Positions 49,403 through 62,800 of a DNA stretch of 64,000 nt are shown piece by piece (the stretch's first letter is position 1; each line of letters opens with the position of its first letter). The notes under the pieces were generated by a model that saw only the letters and a list, made by a program, of their open reading frames with translations, did no database searches and was not told the origin of the DNA. The stretch is from Phallusia mammillata. Lineage: Eukaryota; Chordata; Ascidiacea; Phlebobranchia; Ascidiidae. The translations under genes were made by a program, and so were the position numbers. The stretch is taken from assembly GCA_003260075.1 (NCBI GenBank), contig QLIY01000940.1, positions 1-64,000 of the forward strand, given 5' to 3'.

Positions 49403-50680
49403 TCTAAAACAAACAATGAACCACTGAGCATGTGATTCCACTGTAACATTGTTTTTGGCGGGAAATGCACTAAAATTCAGCCAAAGTTTACATGTCACCT
49501 GAAGTCAAGCTTTATGATGTAAACCAGTTTACCGTATTTAAGTTGAGCAAAATGTTAGCTTGTGCTTTGTTTTAAATGTCCCTGACACAGCATGTAAGTG
49601 CATAGATCAGGTGTGAAGTCTAGCAGGGTCTTAAAGTTTTGTTATTTTAAAAAGTATTAATGTTATTGTTATGGGATTTGTCTGCTTTGTTAAAACACAA
49701 TTAAACAGTCTGTAGTTAAAAAAACATTTTTGACCACATGGTCTTTTTATTTCCTAATTTTTGGGTTGACTTTTTTCATGACAGTATTTGTGCAAATAAA
49801 CTTGCATTTCTACTTCTACAACCCAAACTGACATCAGTGTAGACGCGTTCTGTCTCGTTTCGTTTCGCTTACCTTAAGTAGTTTTTTATGTGTTTCGAAT
49901 GCTGCGAGTCACCACAAAAAGTTTCTCTGCTGTTATTTTCTTACAAGTGCAGCTGAGCATATGTAAAGTGTGGTTGTGAATAACTTGCATTACTTGACTT
50001 TATAATTGTTTGTTATGGCTGTGGTTCATTTTGTTTTTCACGCAGCATTTTGTCGTCTGAGCACAACTGTGGTCATTAAAACATTTGCTGCAACAAAGCA
50101 AATATGTTTTGCTATTCTAAAACAAGCAATAAACCATTGAGCTGCTCCAACTGCAACATGTTTGTGTTTGCACCAAGTTCAACTAGAGTTTGCGCAACAT
50201 TGAAAAACAAGTTGCTTGTAAATCAGTGCATTTAGGTTGCAAACTGTCACACTGCTTTGTTTTCTAGGTTGAAACTAAGACATTAGAAGCTGTGTTTTAT
50301 GTGATTCAAAGCACTGATAAATAATATTTAGTGTCCTGTGGAACATTTGCAAACCTGAAAAGCAAAGCAAGGTAAGGGTTTGAGCAACATAATTTATTTG
50401 TTAATCTTGCAAGTACTCATATACATCTAGTGAATGACATCTACACTTCTCATATGATCGATTACACTATACTGCCTGTTTTGTCATCATCAATATGTAT
50501 TTTACTTGCAACCAAAAACATTTCCGGAATAAATTCTGACAGAAGACTAGTACTATGCTTTTTATCTAAAATGTTTGAAATGGTCAAGTGCAAACACTGC
50601 TCTCATTCAGTATAAGACATAAACTACATTGGAAAATCAGTAAGTAATCAAAATCTTATTTTGCATGTTTAAGTTTCAAA

Positions 50681-50813
50681 ATGGACAGAAGTAACAGCAC
50701 ACAGAAAAGAAAATGTCAGGCTGAAGTAAAGTCCGATTCTTTACGGCCAAGAAATAAGGCAAATGCCTCAACATCAGAAAATAACCCAACCACTTCAACA
50801 AAACATTCTACAG
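50681..50813 (+). CDS. NLR gene 2 exon 1
   Basis: 133 nt from ATG to CTACAG/GTGGGA, 44 codons plus one base. Shares RPRN and the following Ser/Asn/Thr-rich tail with gene 1 exon 1. The last 22 nt of the exon plus the intron start recur at 51277 after a C-run. Confidence 0.65.
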
Positions 50814-53800
50814 GTGGGACAATTGACTGATATATTGGTAATGCTTGGAAGGGCATTGGAGATGTAATAATTGTGATATTTCTGAAGATGCAATCACATT
50901 TTACTGCCTTATAATGGGGTCAAATTAACAGACAGTTTAATTTTTAAAAATACTCATTAGGTATTGCACATACTCATTAGGTTATTACTGTTGATTAATT
51001 ACTTTATTTAACTCTGCTGCCTGTTGCAGTTATCCTGTTAAGTGGGTCAAAAAGTGAAACCATTTTTAACACCGCTAATTCCAAACCAATTTCTGGATAC
51101 AAAACTTTTTGTCAGACAAAAGTGGTTGTATTATCAATGCATTAATTTTTACTAAATGTAAGGTAGTATGTGAGGAATAGCAACTATTATGATGTTAAAT
51201 TATGTTGAGTTGAGTTTGTTTTGCTTGGTAAAAGAACAATTAGTGATAAAGTGTTTTGTGAAGCCCCCCCCCCCCCACTTCAACAAAACATTCTACAGGT
51301 GGGACAATTGACTGATATATTGGTAATGCTTGGAAGGGCATTGGAGATGTAATAATTGTGATATTTCTGAAGATGCAATCACATTTTACTGCCTTATAAT
51401 GGGGTCAAATTAACAGACAGTTTAATTTTTAAAAATACTCATTAGGTATTGCACATACTCATTAGGTTATTACTGTTGATTAATTACTTTATTTAACTCT
51501 GCTGCCTGTTGCAGTTATCCTGTTAAGTGGGTCAAAAAGTGAAACCATTTTTAACACCGCTAATTCCAAACCAATTTCTGGATACAAAACTTTTTGTCAG
51601 ACAAAAGTGGTTGTATTATCAATGCATTAATTTTTACTAAGTGTAAGGTAGTATGTGTTATGTGAAGTTGTGTCAAACGCTACTAGTTGGTGGGGATAAT
51701 TGTTAGTGGGACCATTTAAGAGGGTGAGGTTTAACAGGAAATGAAACCCTGTCAGATAGTAACAAGCACCAAATGGAAGTTTACACACAAATATTAAATT
51801 TTATATTAAGTTATTTTAAACTAAATACACATGGTAGTTAAAGTGCTAGGATATATTAATGATGATCAAGTCATTCAGGTAAAAAAGATAAAATTAATCC
51901 ACTTGAATGGGAAAAATGGGAATATTGGAAAAATGGAATGTAATACATTTGCACAAAATAAATAAAGAAACAAAAGCAAAAGAAATGAGAACAAAGATTG
52001 GTATCTGCGTAGGTTGCAGTCAGCTCAGCTCAGTTCAATACATGACAAAAGAAAATCATGAAATTATAATTCCACTGCAACGATGTAAAACAGGCAGCAG
52101 CAGGTGATCCACTTCAGGTCATAGACCAAGCAATATTAGGCAGAACACATGCAAGGCTATGTTACTACATGCAAAGTTGCTGCATTTGTTTGAGACATTG
52201 GTGATACAGAAAGTGTTGGTTAAAATGGACCCAATATAAAATAATTATGGGAATATAGTAACATTTAAAATCAGGTCATAGTGTATGTGCAATGGCTAAA
52301 TGTGCTATGCCACCCATGTGTTATATGCTTAGTCATATCAATACTTTTAATTCCCTGTTTTGCTTTAATCTTACCGATCCTTCAAATTTGTATGAATGCT
52401 TTCGCATGTTATAAATATTTCTCATTTTGAAGGTTTAGTCATTGAACCTGACATAAATTGTTTCCTAATTTGCAACTATATAGCTATCAGATGTGGTCAT
52501 GGTGCTGTATTGATACTTATTTTGCACTGTATAAATTTTAGCACACTTGGTAACCCTAATGACATCGTTTGAAATTCCACACACAAAAAATAAGTTTCAC
52601 ATTTAATGTAATTTAAATACAGATGAAATTAAGATTATTGATTGCCCCCCCCCCACTTATTTTGCACTGTATAAATTTTAGCACACTTGGTAACCCTAAT
52701 GAAATCGTTTTAAATTCTGCACAAAAAAGCCCCCCCCCCAACATTTGTTTACCGTAAATCCGCACAAACACGCGTGTGGGGACCCATAAGTTTTTGTTTA
52801 CAAAAACAATCATATCTGTAGATCAAATGATGTGCATAGTATATCGGTAAATATATAGAATATATAAAATGGAAGTATATCAGAAAGCCACCATTCTAGT
52901 TTGTTTTTTGCACTATGTGTTTTATTGCAAGTTGGCTAGGCATGTCTAAATTTTGACCCCCCCCCCATGAATGAACATATTGTTGAGCAGTCTTTTCAGT
53001 GATTAGTAATAATTTGTTTTTTGCACTATGTGTTTTACTGCAAGTTGGCTAGGCATGTCTAAATTTTGGTGCAAGGTCTTATTATTTTGTGGTGAAATAT
53101 ACTTATTAAGCGTTATTTAGGTTATGGGTTGATTTAAGTTTATTTCGTTTGGTGAATGAAAATATAGGGACACAATTGCACTGAACAATCATCAAGATGT
53201 GCAACATTAAGGCATTATGGGCGCAGGTATAACACAACTGGGGTTGGTGGGACAAGTCAAGGGGCCCCTAGAATCTAACCACCCGTGTTAGGAAGGTGGG
53301 TTGGGTTGGGTTAGGTGTAATTTAGGCCAAATGTTTTGTTGAACTGAGAGGGTTAACTATATTCTAGGCAAAACCTTGTCAAAAGGTCATTAAGTGGCTA
53401 TTCAGCTAGGCTATTGCATGAATAAAGGCTGTTGCCCCCCCCCCCATCTCTAGAATCAGCAATTGCGATTGTTGAGTTGTTATATGCCATTGCTGTCACA
53501 TGAAGCAATAGTGCATGATTGTTTTTATCACTCGCCCCCCCCCCGTGAATGAAAATATAGGGACACAATTGCACTGAACAATCATCAAGATGCGCAACAT
53601 TAAGGCATTATGAGCGCAGGTATAACACAACTGGGATTGGTGGGACAAGTCAAGTGGCCCCTAGAATCTAACCACCCGTGTTAGGAAGGTGGGTTGGGTT
53701 GGGTTAGGTGTAATTTAGACCAAATGTTTTGTTGAACTGAGAGGGTTAACTACATTCTAGCCAAAACCTTGTCAAAAGGTTATTAGGTGGCTCTTCAGCT

Positions 53801-56800
53801 AAGCTATTGCATGAATAAAGGCTGTTTGTTGTAGTTTCAATGGTTGTTTGTAGTGGGATCCTTGTTTGGTATTTTAAATTTAGCTTGGTTGACTCAGTGG
53901 TTACCTTTACAGCATATAATATGTACACAATGTATGTATAGACTAAAAAGTCAGACACACAGAATTCCTAAGGGAGTTAATGTACTAGTTTACCATTAAA
54001 GTAATAAATGGAAAATAAACGGTCACGTATCTCACCCCCCCCCCTTGTTACTGTAGGTCCCCTTTCCTGATGCATCTTGAGTATACTTTTTTCTTTTTTT
54101 TTTCTTTTTTCAGCTGAAGTGTGTCCATGCATTTTTGACATCAAATATTTGATGGATTTGGATGAAACTTACACAGATGGTAGATATAGATATGTAGAAG
54201 TCCCTTCTGCTTTGTTTGTCTATATTGCCATTTACCATGCTAGGCCACTAAATTAGATGGGGTTTTTATGAATCCCCCCCCCCGTTTCAATGGTTGTTTG
54301 TAGTGGGATCCTTGTTTGGTATTTTAAATTTTAGCTTGGTTGACTCAGTGGTTACCTTTACAGCCTATAATATGTACACAATGTATGTATAGACTGAAAA
54401 GTCAGACACACAGAAGTCCAAAGGGAGTTAATGTACTAGTTTACCATTAAAGTAATAAATAGAAAATAAACGGTCACGTATCTCGCAAATATATTGTATA
54501 TGCAACATTTGATCAAAATAGCCCATCTCTAGAATCAGCAATTGCGATTGTTGAGTTGTTATATGCCATTGTTGTCACATAAAGCAATAGTGCATGATTG
54601 TTTTTAACACTCCGCTACACTAAATATGTATCTGTTTGTTACTGTAGGTCCCCTTTCCTGATGCATCTTGAGTATACTTTTTTTTTCTTTTTTCAGCTGA
54701 AGTGTGTCCATGCATTTTTGACCTCAAATATTTAATGGATTTGGATGAAACTTACACAGATGGTAGATATAGATATGCAGAAGTTCCTTCTGCTTTGTTT
54801 GTCTATATTGCCGTTTACCATGCTAGCCCACTAAATTAGATGGGGTTTTTATGAAGGTACAAATTGACAGAAATTTTGATAGCTTGTAGAATATGCCATT
54901 TTTATGTGTTGGTTGTTGTGCTCAACTTTGTAGCCCCAACATTTATCCCATTAGCCCCCTATGTTGATCATCACGAAAGGTTTCCGTGGTGTAATAGTGT
55001 TACAAGGGCAACAGAACATATGGTGCTTGCGTTTGTGCGTTGTTTAGTGTTTAGTGAAAGTTTTTGCCCCATGGCAGTTAGGAGTCGTCAACAGCCTTAT
55101 GACATCATAAGCGTAAACAATTTTTGCTCAAAATGCCTTTTAGTGGTCAAAAATGTAAACATTGACAGATTAGGACAGATTTCTGCAGGACTGTTGATTT
55201 GGTCATTGTGGTTTTATATTTAACTAGTTTGGGTGTAAACCACATCAGTTACCCAACTAAACCCCTAAAACTGGTGAGTTTTTGAACAGTGCTGGAATTG
55301 GCTGAAATATAGATAGTTTGTAGAATATGCCATTAATTGGTGTCAATTGTTGTGTTGTACCCTGTAGCCCCAACATTTACCCCACTAGCCCGCTAAAATG
55401 GGTTAATATGGGACCCATTTTAAATTAAGTATTGGGAATATATTATCATTCCAAAATATGTTACAGTGTATGTGCAATGGGAAACTTATTATTGAATTTG
55501 AATACTTTACCACAAAACAAATTTACCACTAAAACCACTAAAAATTCCCCTGTTCCATTTCAAGTGATATAACACTTATTGAAAATGCCCCCCCCCCATG
55601 GGTTAATATGGGACCCATTTTAAATTAAGTATTGGGAATATATTAACATTCCAAAACATGTTACAGTGTATGTGCAATGGGAAACTTATTATTGTTTTTG
55701 AATACTTTTTACCACAAAAAATTACCACTAAAACCACTAAAAATTCCCCTGTTCCATTGCAAGTGATATAACACTTATTGAAAATAGTGTTTGGATCTGA
55801 TAAAAACAATACAGGTTTTACATGTTTCAATACATAGTTGAACAAACAATTTAAGCTAAAGAAATCAGCTTTTATTATGGATTTGAGCAAATCAAACACA
55901 TTAGATCTGCTTTGCTTTAAGTGTAATCAAACATAGATAAGTAAACAAACACCCCCCCCCCAGGTTTTACATGTTTCAATACATAGTTGAACAAACAATT
56001 TAAGCTAAATCAGCTTTCATTATGGATTTGTGCAAATCAAACACATTATATCTGCTTTGCTTCAGGTGTAAACAAACACAGATGTGTGTTACATTTTGCT
56101 GAACAGTTTTGTTTTTAAATATTCGCTGCACCACATTGGGCACAAACTTAATCAAAAATTGCAGTCCCTTTTGTAGCATGTTTTAAATTGTAATCACCAA
56201 CTTAGACTGGTAAAACTGTCATAACTTGAAATTTTACCCTGTTTGCTGTAAAAACAAGGTAAATTTGTAAAACTTGTTTCGCATAATTTCATGCATGCTA
56301 ACATACGCACTGGAGAACCTTGCGAATTACCCTGCTAGACTATGAAATTTCAGCTCCATTAACCCAAGTAATTTACCTTCTCAGTCCCAAACAGGTGCGA
56401 ACTTTTATGTGCTGGCTGTTTTATGACTATTCTAATTCATGTAACACAGCGGTTCACAACATTCCTTGATATTTGGGTTTGTTTGTTTCGGTATCTTACA
56501 AAACATCGTTAAATCTGAACAAAGTTGTGAACAGTTGCTTTTGAACAAGCGTGCTGACGAAAAAGCAACCAGTTTGGTTGATTCATTACTTGTATGACGT
56601 CAAACACACAATTGTTGGCAGTGAATGGTTGGCCATTATGGTGTACAATGCGATTGTTCTGTAATAAATGGTCAGTTTGGGTGATACAAAAGCTTGACGA
56701 AACTTTTTCTAAACGTTGCCAAACAAATAAAATTGTTAAAGCAAACTCCAAATCAATATTATTATTTTTTTTTTTTGATGAAATTTGCTTTTTATTAAAA

Positions 56801-59800
56801 GTATACCCCCCCCCCTTGGGTGATACAAAAGCTTGACGAAACTTTTTCTAAACGTTGCCAAACCAATAAAATTGTTAAAGCGAACTCCAAATAAATATTT
56901 TTTTTTCATTTGATGAAATTTGCTTTTTATTAAAAGTATGTTGGGTTGGAGCTCGTGTGTTTACACACATTAGTGACTGGGTGATGTCATAAAAGTGCCG
57001 TCATAATTTACGCCCGTCATCTTGCATTTTTGTAAAACTCGGCGCCTATGCGTGGGGTCACCGCAACTTGGGAACTGTTTTAAGGGGTCGCGGCACCAGA
57101 AAGGTTGGGAGCCGCTGATGGAACATGACTGTCTGTTAAGGTCAAAGTGTGCTTTTGATGCACTTCATTGGGTCAACTTGGAATTTGATTTGTGTGGTGT
57201 TGTAAATAGTGTGTATCCAAAATTTAGGATTGCACCATTTAACACCGACTTGTATGGCACAAGGTTAGATTTCAAAAATGTATTCATTTTTTTCTTGCAG
57301 TACATCAAAGCATCAGAATGTTTGACATTGATTTGCCTTGATACCAAACAGCAATTGCCAATTCCGCAGCAGAGACATGGTTGCGCCAAGCAAAAATAAC
57401 GTAGTAACAAACATGTTGTTTTTTGGCTCTCCAGTGACCCAATACCAGTAATCGGTAATATGCCAAATATGAATGCCAATATCAGCTTATTCCCAATTAC
57501 AACCTGTATCATACATTGACAGGTTTGACTTTATTATCTGCTGTTTTTACTCTTGAGTGTTTACCTATATCTTGTTTTTTACCTATTTCTGTATCTATTT
57601 TCTCTATTTTCATTCAGACCACAGTGTTGGAGACAAACAGAGTATTGATATGAGGGAAGCATCAGTTTCAGGTGCATCAATAGTTGGGGCAAGGGATGTA
57701 CATGTAGGAGATGTGCATCAATATTGTAAGTGCCATTCATTACATAAAAATAAAACGAATTTTTTGTTATTTTTCATTCAATTTAAATGGAGTAAAGCTA
57801 AACTAAAATAAAGTATGTGATAATGATTTTGAATTTATCACAAGCAATTGTGAAAAAACAGTTTTCTTGATTTAGATAACGATTCTTCGGGAAGGCCACC
57901 TGTTAATAAAAAAGACAAAGGTAAATATTTGGTATACCCACCATTTTATAAGAAAGATATAAAGAGGACAGGAGATGGTGCAGAGAATTTTTTGAAATCT
58001 CTTATCGTTTTAAAAAAATCAGTGTTGTATATCTATATATTCTAGTTTGTTGTTAAGGGCAATCCTTTGCCGAAAAAGGGTGGAATTAAGCCTTCCCAAA
58101 CAAACCAAAAATAATAAAAAAGGCCTATACAAAACAGCTGTTAATTGTCAGATGTTGCCGTAGTACCAGGTTAACACTGAACAGGCCCTGGGTTATGTGG
58201 GACAACATTCAAATGTTTTGTTCTCACTTGCACAATGGTTTGTAGTTGTACAGTAGAATGGGCTGATCCAAAGCGGTACTTGGCACATAGCATAACTTGT
58301 TATGGGTTCAACTTTATGTTTACCCAAACAAACCACTTGTTAATTTGGCCTATTTTCATTAAATTTGCCCTCGTTTTGTTTTTGATTTAGTTATCAGATG
58401 TGTGATTAAACACTGGTGTCGACACACGATTTATATCAAATTCACAAAATCTCTGCCTTATCCCCAACCTTGTAGTAACAACTAATAAAAACAATATGTT
58501 CAACTGCTTGACTATTGCATAAAATTGTCAAATGCAAATCAAAGTATAGAATCAGCAATATATTTTGTTTAAAAGGTAGGAAGTCATTTGCGTTTGGGTT
58601 ACAGCCTCACAAATCAAATTTAAAATCTATATATTGATAAAATTTTATTAATTCAATATATACAGTTAAATAAAACCAGACTCGCTACTAAACGAAATAA
58701 TGCTTTGTACAGTAGGTATAAAATTGTTATCAATGATACCACAGTATTCTAAAAGAACATTCTACCTTATCCTGGGTCTCCCCTATTGCTGTAAACTTAT
58801 TGGGACAAGTGATACTGTGCCTTGAAACATCTAGTTAAAGACAATTAATGTACTTTTATCAAACAAACCTTTTTTGTAAACACGAAATGACCGGCACAAA
58901 TTGGAATTAACCATTAAACTGCTTGAATAACATTTTTTTAATTATTAATTTAGCATTGACATGATTTTAGCATATAGCCTGATTCATGTGCATTTTGATT
59001 GTAGATGCTGCCATTAAAAAGCACCAAGAGGAACAGAGATTACCAGAAAGTGTGGTGCTTTATGACAAAAAATTGGTACCAAACCAACTCCCTAATGTAC
59101 ATCCTCAAATGCATGAGTATGAGGCTTATAAAGGAGAGAGTCCTGTGAAGAAAGAGGAATTCATACCATCTACACAACAGGAATTTAGCTCTCTTTTACA
59201 TGATCAGTCTGTTTCCTTTGATACTTTATTAAACCTTACTACACATAAAAAATTCATCACATTAGTTGGCCCACCTGGTTCAGGAAAAACTACTCTTTCT
59301 AAACAACTGGCAAAAAGGAAGAAAAATCAATCTGTCATGTTTCTTATTAGGTTCATGGACTTAAATCATAAGGAACCTCTAACATGCAAACAACTCTTTG
59401 TTGACTATCTCTGTCCTGGGTTGAATGACGAAACAAAAGAAAATGCATTTCAGTGGATGCTAGAAAACCAAGATAAGTGTGTTTTTGTTTTTGATGGGTA
59501 TGACCAAACTTCAATGTCGCTTGAAAACTTGAAACCTACTAATGTAGATTATGAAAAACCCATTGAAATTGATCAGCTAATAGCCAATCTCTGTTGCAAG
59601 AAGTTTTTCAAAGATTCTTTACTATTGTTTACATCACGTCCTCATAAAATTCTTAAAATCCCTTTCGAGCTTCGCCCAGATGCCACAATTTATGTTGATG
59701 ACCTTTCAACTGAAGACATGGAAAAGCTGCTTCGTGCTTTGGCCGGGGACAAGGCTGATGAATTATGGGAAATTGTATCTAACAAAGCCCCACAGCTCTT

Positions 59801-62800
59801 CGGTCTTTGTCATAATCCTTTGTTACTGCAATTTATTATTTTTGCTATTTTACATGGAGGTATAAACAAAGTTAAAACAGTCACAGAGGTTTTCCAAACC
59901 GTGTTAGAGCAACTGAGATACTCCGAGCATGCACGTAATGAGGATTTAACCAAGTTATGGAAGCCTCTTGGTAAAATGGCTTATGAAGGCATGCAGAAGG
60001 AAACAGTTGTTTTTGAAACAGAAAGTCTGGGAGATCTTGAAGCAGCTGATGTCCAAGATATCATCATAGTCTTTGCTCGTACACTCGGCTTTCCAGGTCA
60101 ACGGTTATTTGACGGTGACCAGCTATTTTACTTCTCACATCAAACGTTGCAAGAGATTTTTGCCGCCAAATACATCTGCGAGTTCATGTCAGATGAAGAA
60201 TTCAACAAAATTATTCCTGAGGTGGCTGAGGGAGGTCATTGGTCGATGGTTCGACGATTTTTATGTGGCCTCTTGCTTGGGGACAAAAAAGGTGGGTTGT
60301 CTAATATGTAAGTGGGATAGTTTATTGATCAATAATTTGTCCGCAGTTGACCTTAACCGATTTCCGTTGTAAACCCCCCCCCCCGAGGGAGGTCATTGGT
60401 CGATGGTTCGACGATTTTTATGTGGCCTCTTGTTTGGGGACAAAAAAGGTGGGTTGTTCAAACTGTAAATGGGATAGTTTATTAAACTGTTAACAGTTTT
60501 GTTTCCATCTTAAACTGTTGTGTATTTATCAACGATTAGTTATTATTATACGTTCACAGGTATGCAAACAACATCAAGCAAAACTGCTGATCAGCTCTCA
60601 ACAAAAAGGCAAGGTATGGGATACAAAATTTCAATGAGCTGCACTGGCCGCCAGGGTTGGGTAAGGAATCCTATCAGTGTAGTCCAGTGGTTCTCACCTT
60701 TTCATGCACCATGGTCTCCTAACCTTACCTTTGGGCCTCATGGACCTCTATAAGTAACCTACGTAAGACATCTGGCCCCCACCAAAAATGCCCCCCCCCC
60801 CCCAGGGTTGGGTAAGGAATCCTATCAGTGTAGTCCAGTGGTTCTCACCCTTTCGTGCACCATGGTCTCCTAACATTATCTTTTGGGCCTCATGGACCTC
60901 TATAAGTAACCCACGTAAAACATCTGGCCCCCACCAAAAATGAAAGTAGCAAACTCAACCAAATTGCAAAGTCCAGGATCTATCTGGATAATTTTTTTGC
61001 TAAAAATAAACCTCAATATGGACAAATAGTGTGGGTAATAATCGATTAAATTAGGAAATTAAATCCTTTGCAACACACACTTGATTCTGAGCATTATTAA
61101 AGAAAATATCTCACTGACTTTCGGTGAATGTTTATAGTGAGCCCCAACCCCTCCTCCCCCCCCCCACACACACTTGATTCTGAGCATTATTAAAGAAAAT
61201 ATCTCACTGACTTGGTGGATGTTTATAGTGAGCCCCAACCCCCTCCCCACAGGTGTAGGCTCACTATTGACTTCGAGTCAAGGCCTAAAACTTTCGTGAA
61301 AGGAAGTTTTTAAAGGTTTAGATATTTGTTATTTTTGGATTGTTCATTGCGACTTTTTTCCCATAAAACTAACACTACTTTACTACAGTGAATACAACCT
61401 CCCTTTCTTCAATTCGAGTCAACTTTAATGAAACAAGTTAATTGACACTCATTAAACAGAGTATACATAAAATAAACCTTTGGATTTGTTGAAAACCAAA
61501 AATTTCGATTTTTACGCTAGAGCGTTTGCACAGAAAAGTAAATGCTTAACAATTTTCACAGCTAAAACTCAAGTCAAGTCTTTGATAGAGATGTTTCAAA
61601 TCTCCGTATCAATGTGCGATTATGCCTAAAGATGAAAAAACTTAAAATGTATGTGTAATCCCCACATTTCCAATATGGACCCGAAATTCAATCCCTCCCC
61701 CCCCCCGCTCACTATTGACTTCGAGTCAAGGCCTAAAACTTTCGTGAAAGGAAGGTTTTAAAGGTTAAGATATTTGTTATTTTTAGATTGTTCATTACGA
61801 CTTTTCTCCCATAAAACTAACACTACTTTACTACAGTGAATACAACCTCCCTTTCTTCAATTCGAGTCAACTTCAATTCGAGTCAAGCGTTTGCACAGAA
61901 AAGTAAATGCTTAAAAGCAAATACTTGGTCTTGACAATTTTTACAGCTAAAACTCAAGTCAAGTCTTTAAAAGAGATGTTTCAAATCTCCCTATCAATGT
62001 GCGATTATGCCTAAAGATGAAAAAACTTAAAATGTACGTTTAAGCTCTGTATCCTACCCCGAAATTTTGAAATTAATATCCCAATACCCACATTTCCAAT
62101 ATGGACCCGAAATCCAATTCCTAGCGTGCAACCTGCACCACACTGGCATTTTAGGTTCGCTTCATAGTGACACCATTCATGCAACTGGGCCTACGGCAAA
62201 AATTTGCACAATCTGCGCCAAAATGTGCAGGTCGAAATGTGCGCACATTTTTTGAAAATATGCAGATACCAAAATTGTGCTGGTGCCAATATTTTTTCCT
62301 TCAACACTAAGACATTTTTCTCTCTATTTTAGACAAACATTTTTTTGTCACAATTACATAATTGTTACATTCCCTTCCCTGCATTTTTAAGTTTGAATAT
62401 TGTTTTGTAGAAATCAGTTAACTTATATTTGTTATATTTCTTGTTAAATGCAGTGGATTACCTTTTTTAACTGAACAGTATGACCCTTCATGGCCCAAGA
62501 GCTAAAAAACAATGTCGGTTAAAAGAAATAAAGTGCTTAAATCGCTGAAGGCTACATAAATTGTGTAAACTTATACTTTTGCATTGCACATCTACCTTTT
62601 TTCATGAAATGTCAGTATTATTATTTTCTCAACCTGTGTTGTTACCATTGCATATTTTTCATAAAACAGAATGCCCACAGCAGTCCCCCCCAAAAATATT
62701 TTCCGTATCGTACTTTTATTTAGGGCTGTTTTAGTCTCTTTTTATCTTTCTAGTTGTTCACAACAGTTTTAGTTGTTTTATTTATTTATTTGCGATCCCA

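Larger units (their letters stand above)
50814..57300. other. Gene 2 intron 1, repeats and interleaved duplicates
   Basis: Successive blocks recur around each C-run: 50792-51170/51277-51645, 52525-52600/52655-52729, 53150-53434/53545-53830, 53446-53530/54521-54610, 53838-54034/54284-54484, 54045-54273/54640-54850, 55395-55587/55598-55800, 55812-55945/55962-56090. Divergence is a few percent. Pieces of the GGGTCCCC repeat are included. No further coding exon is supported. Confidence 0.6.

Noticed and set aside
54864..55223. 119-codon frame in gene 2 intron
   Set aside because: It lies in the 120-bp tandem repeat family, has no splice-compatible phase or homologue in gene 1, and resembles no known protein.
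57022..57399. 125-codon frame overlapping the lost cassette of gene 2
   Set aside because: It joins a hAT end to intron sequence; no support from splice signals or gene 1.
62685..62691. Seven-C run
   Set aside because: Shorter than the floor of 10 and not at a repeat junction; taken as native sequence.
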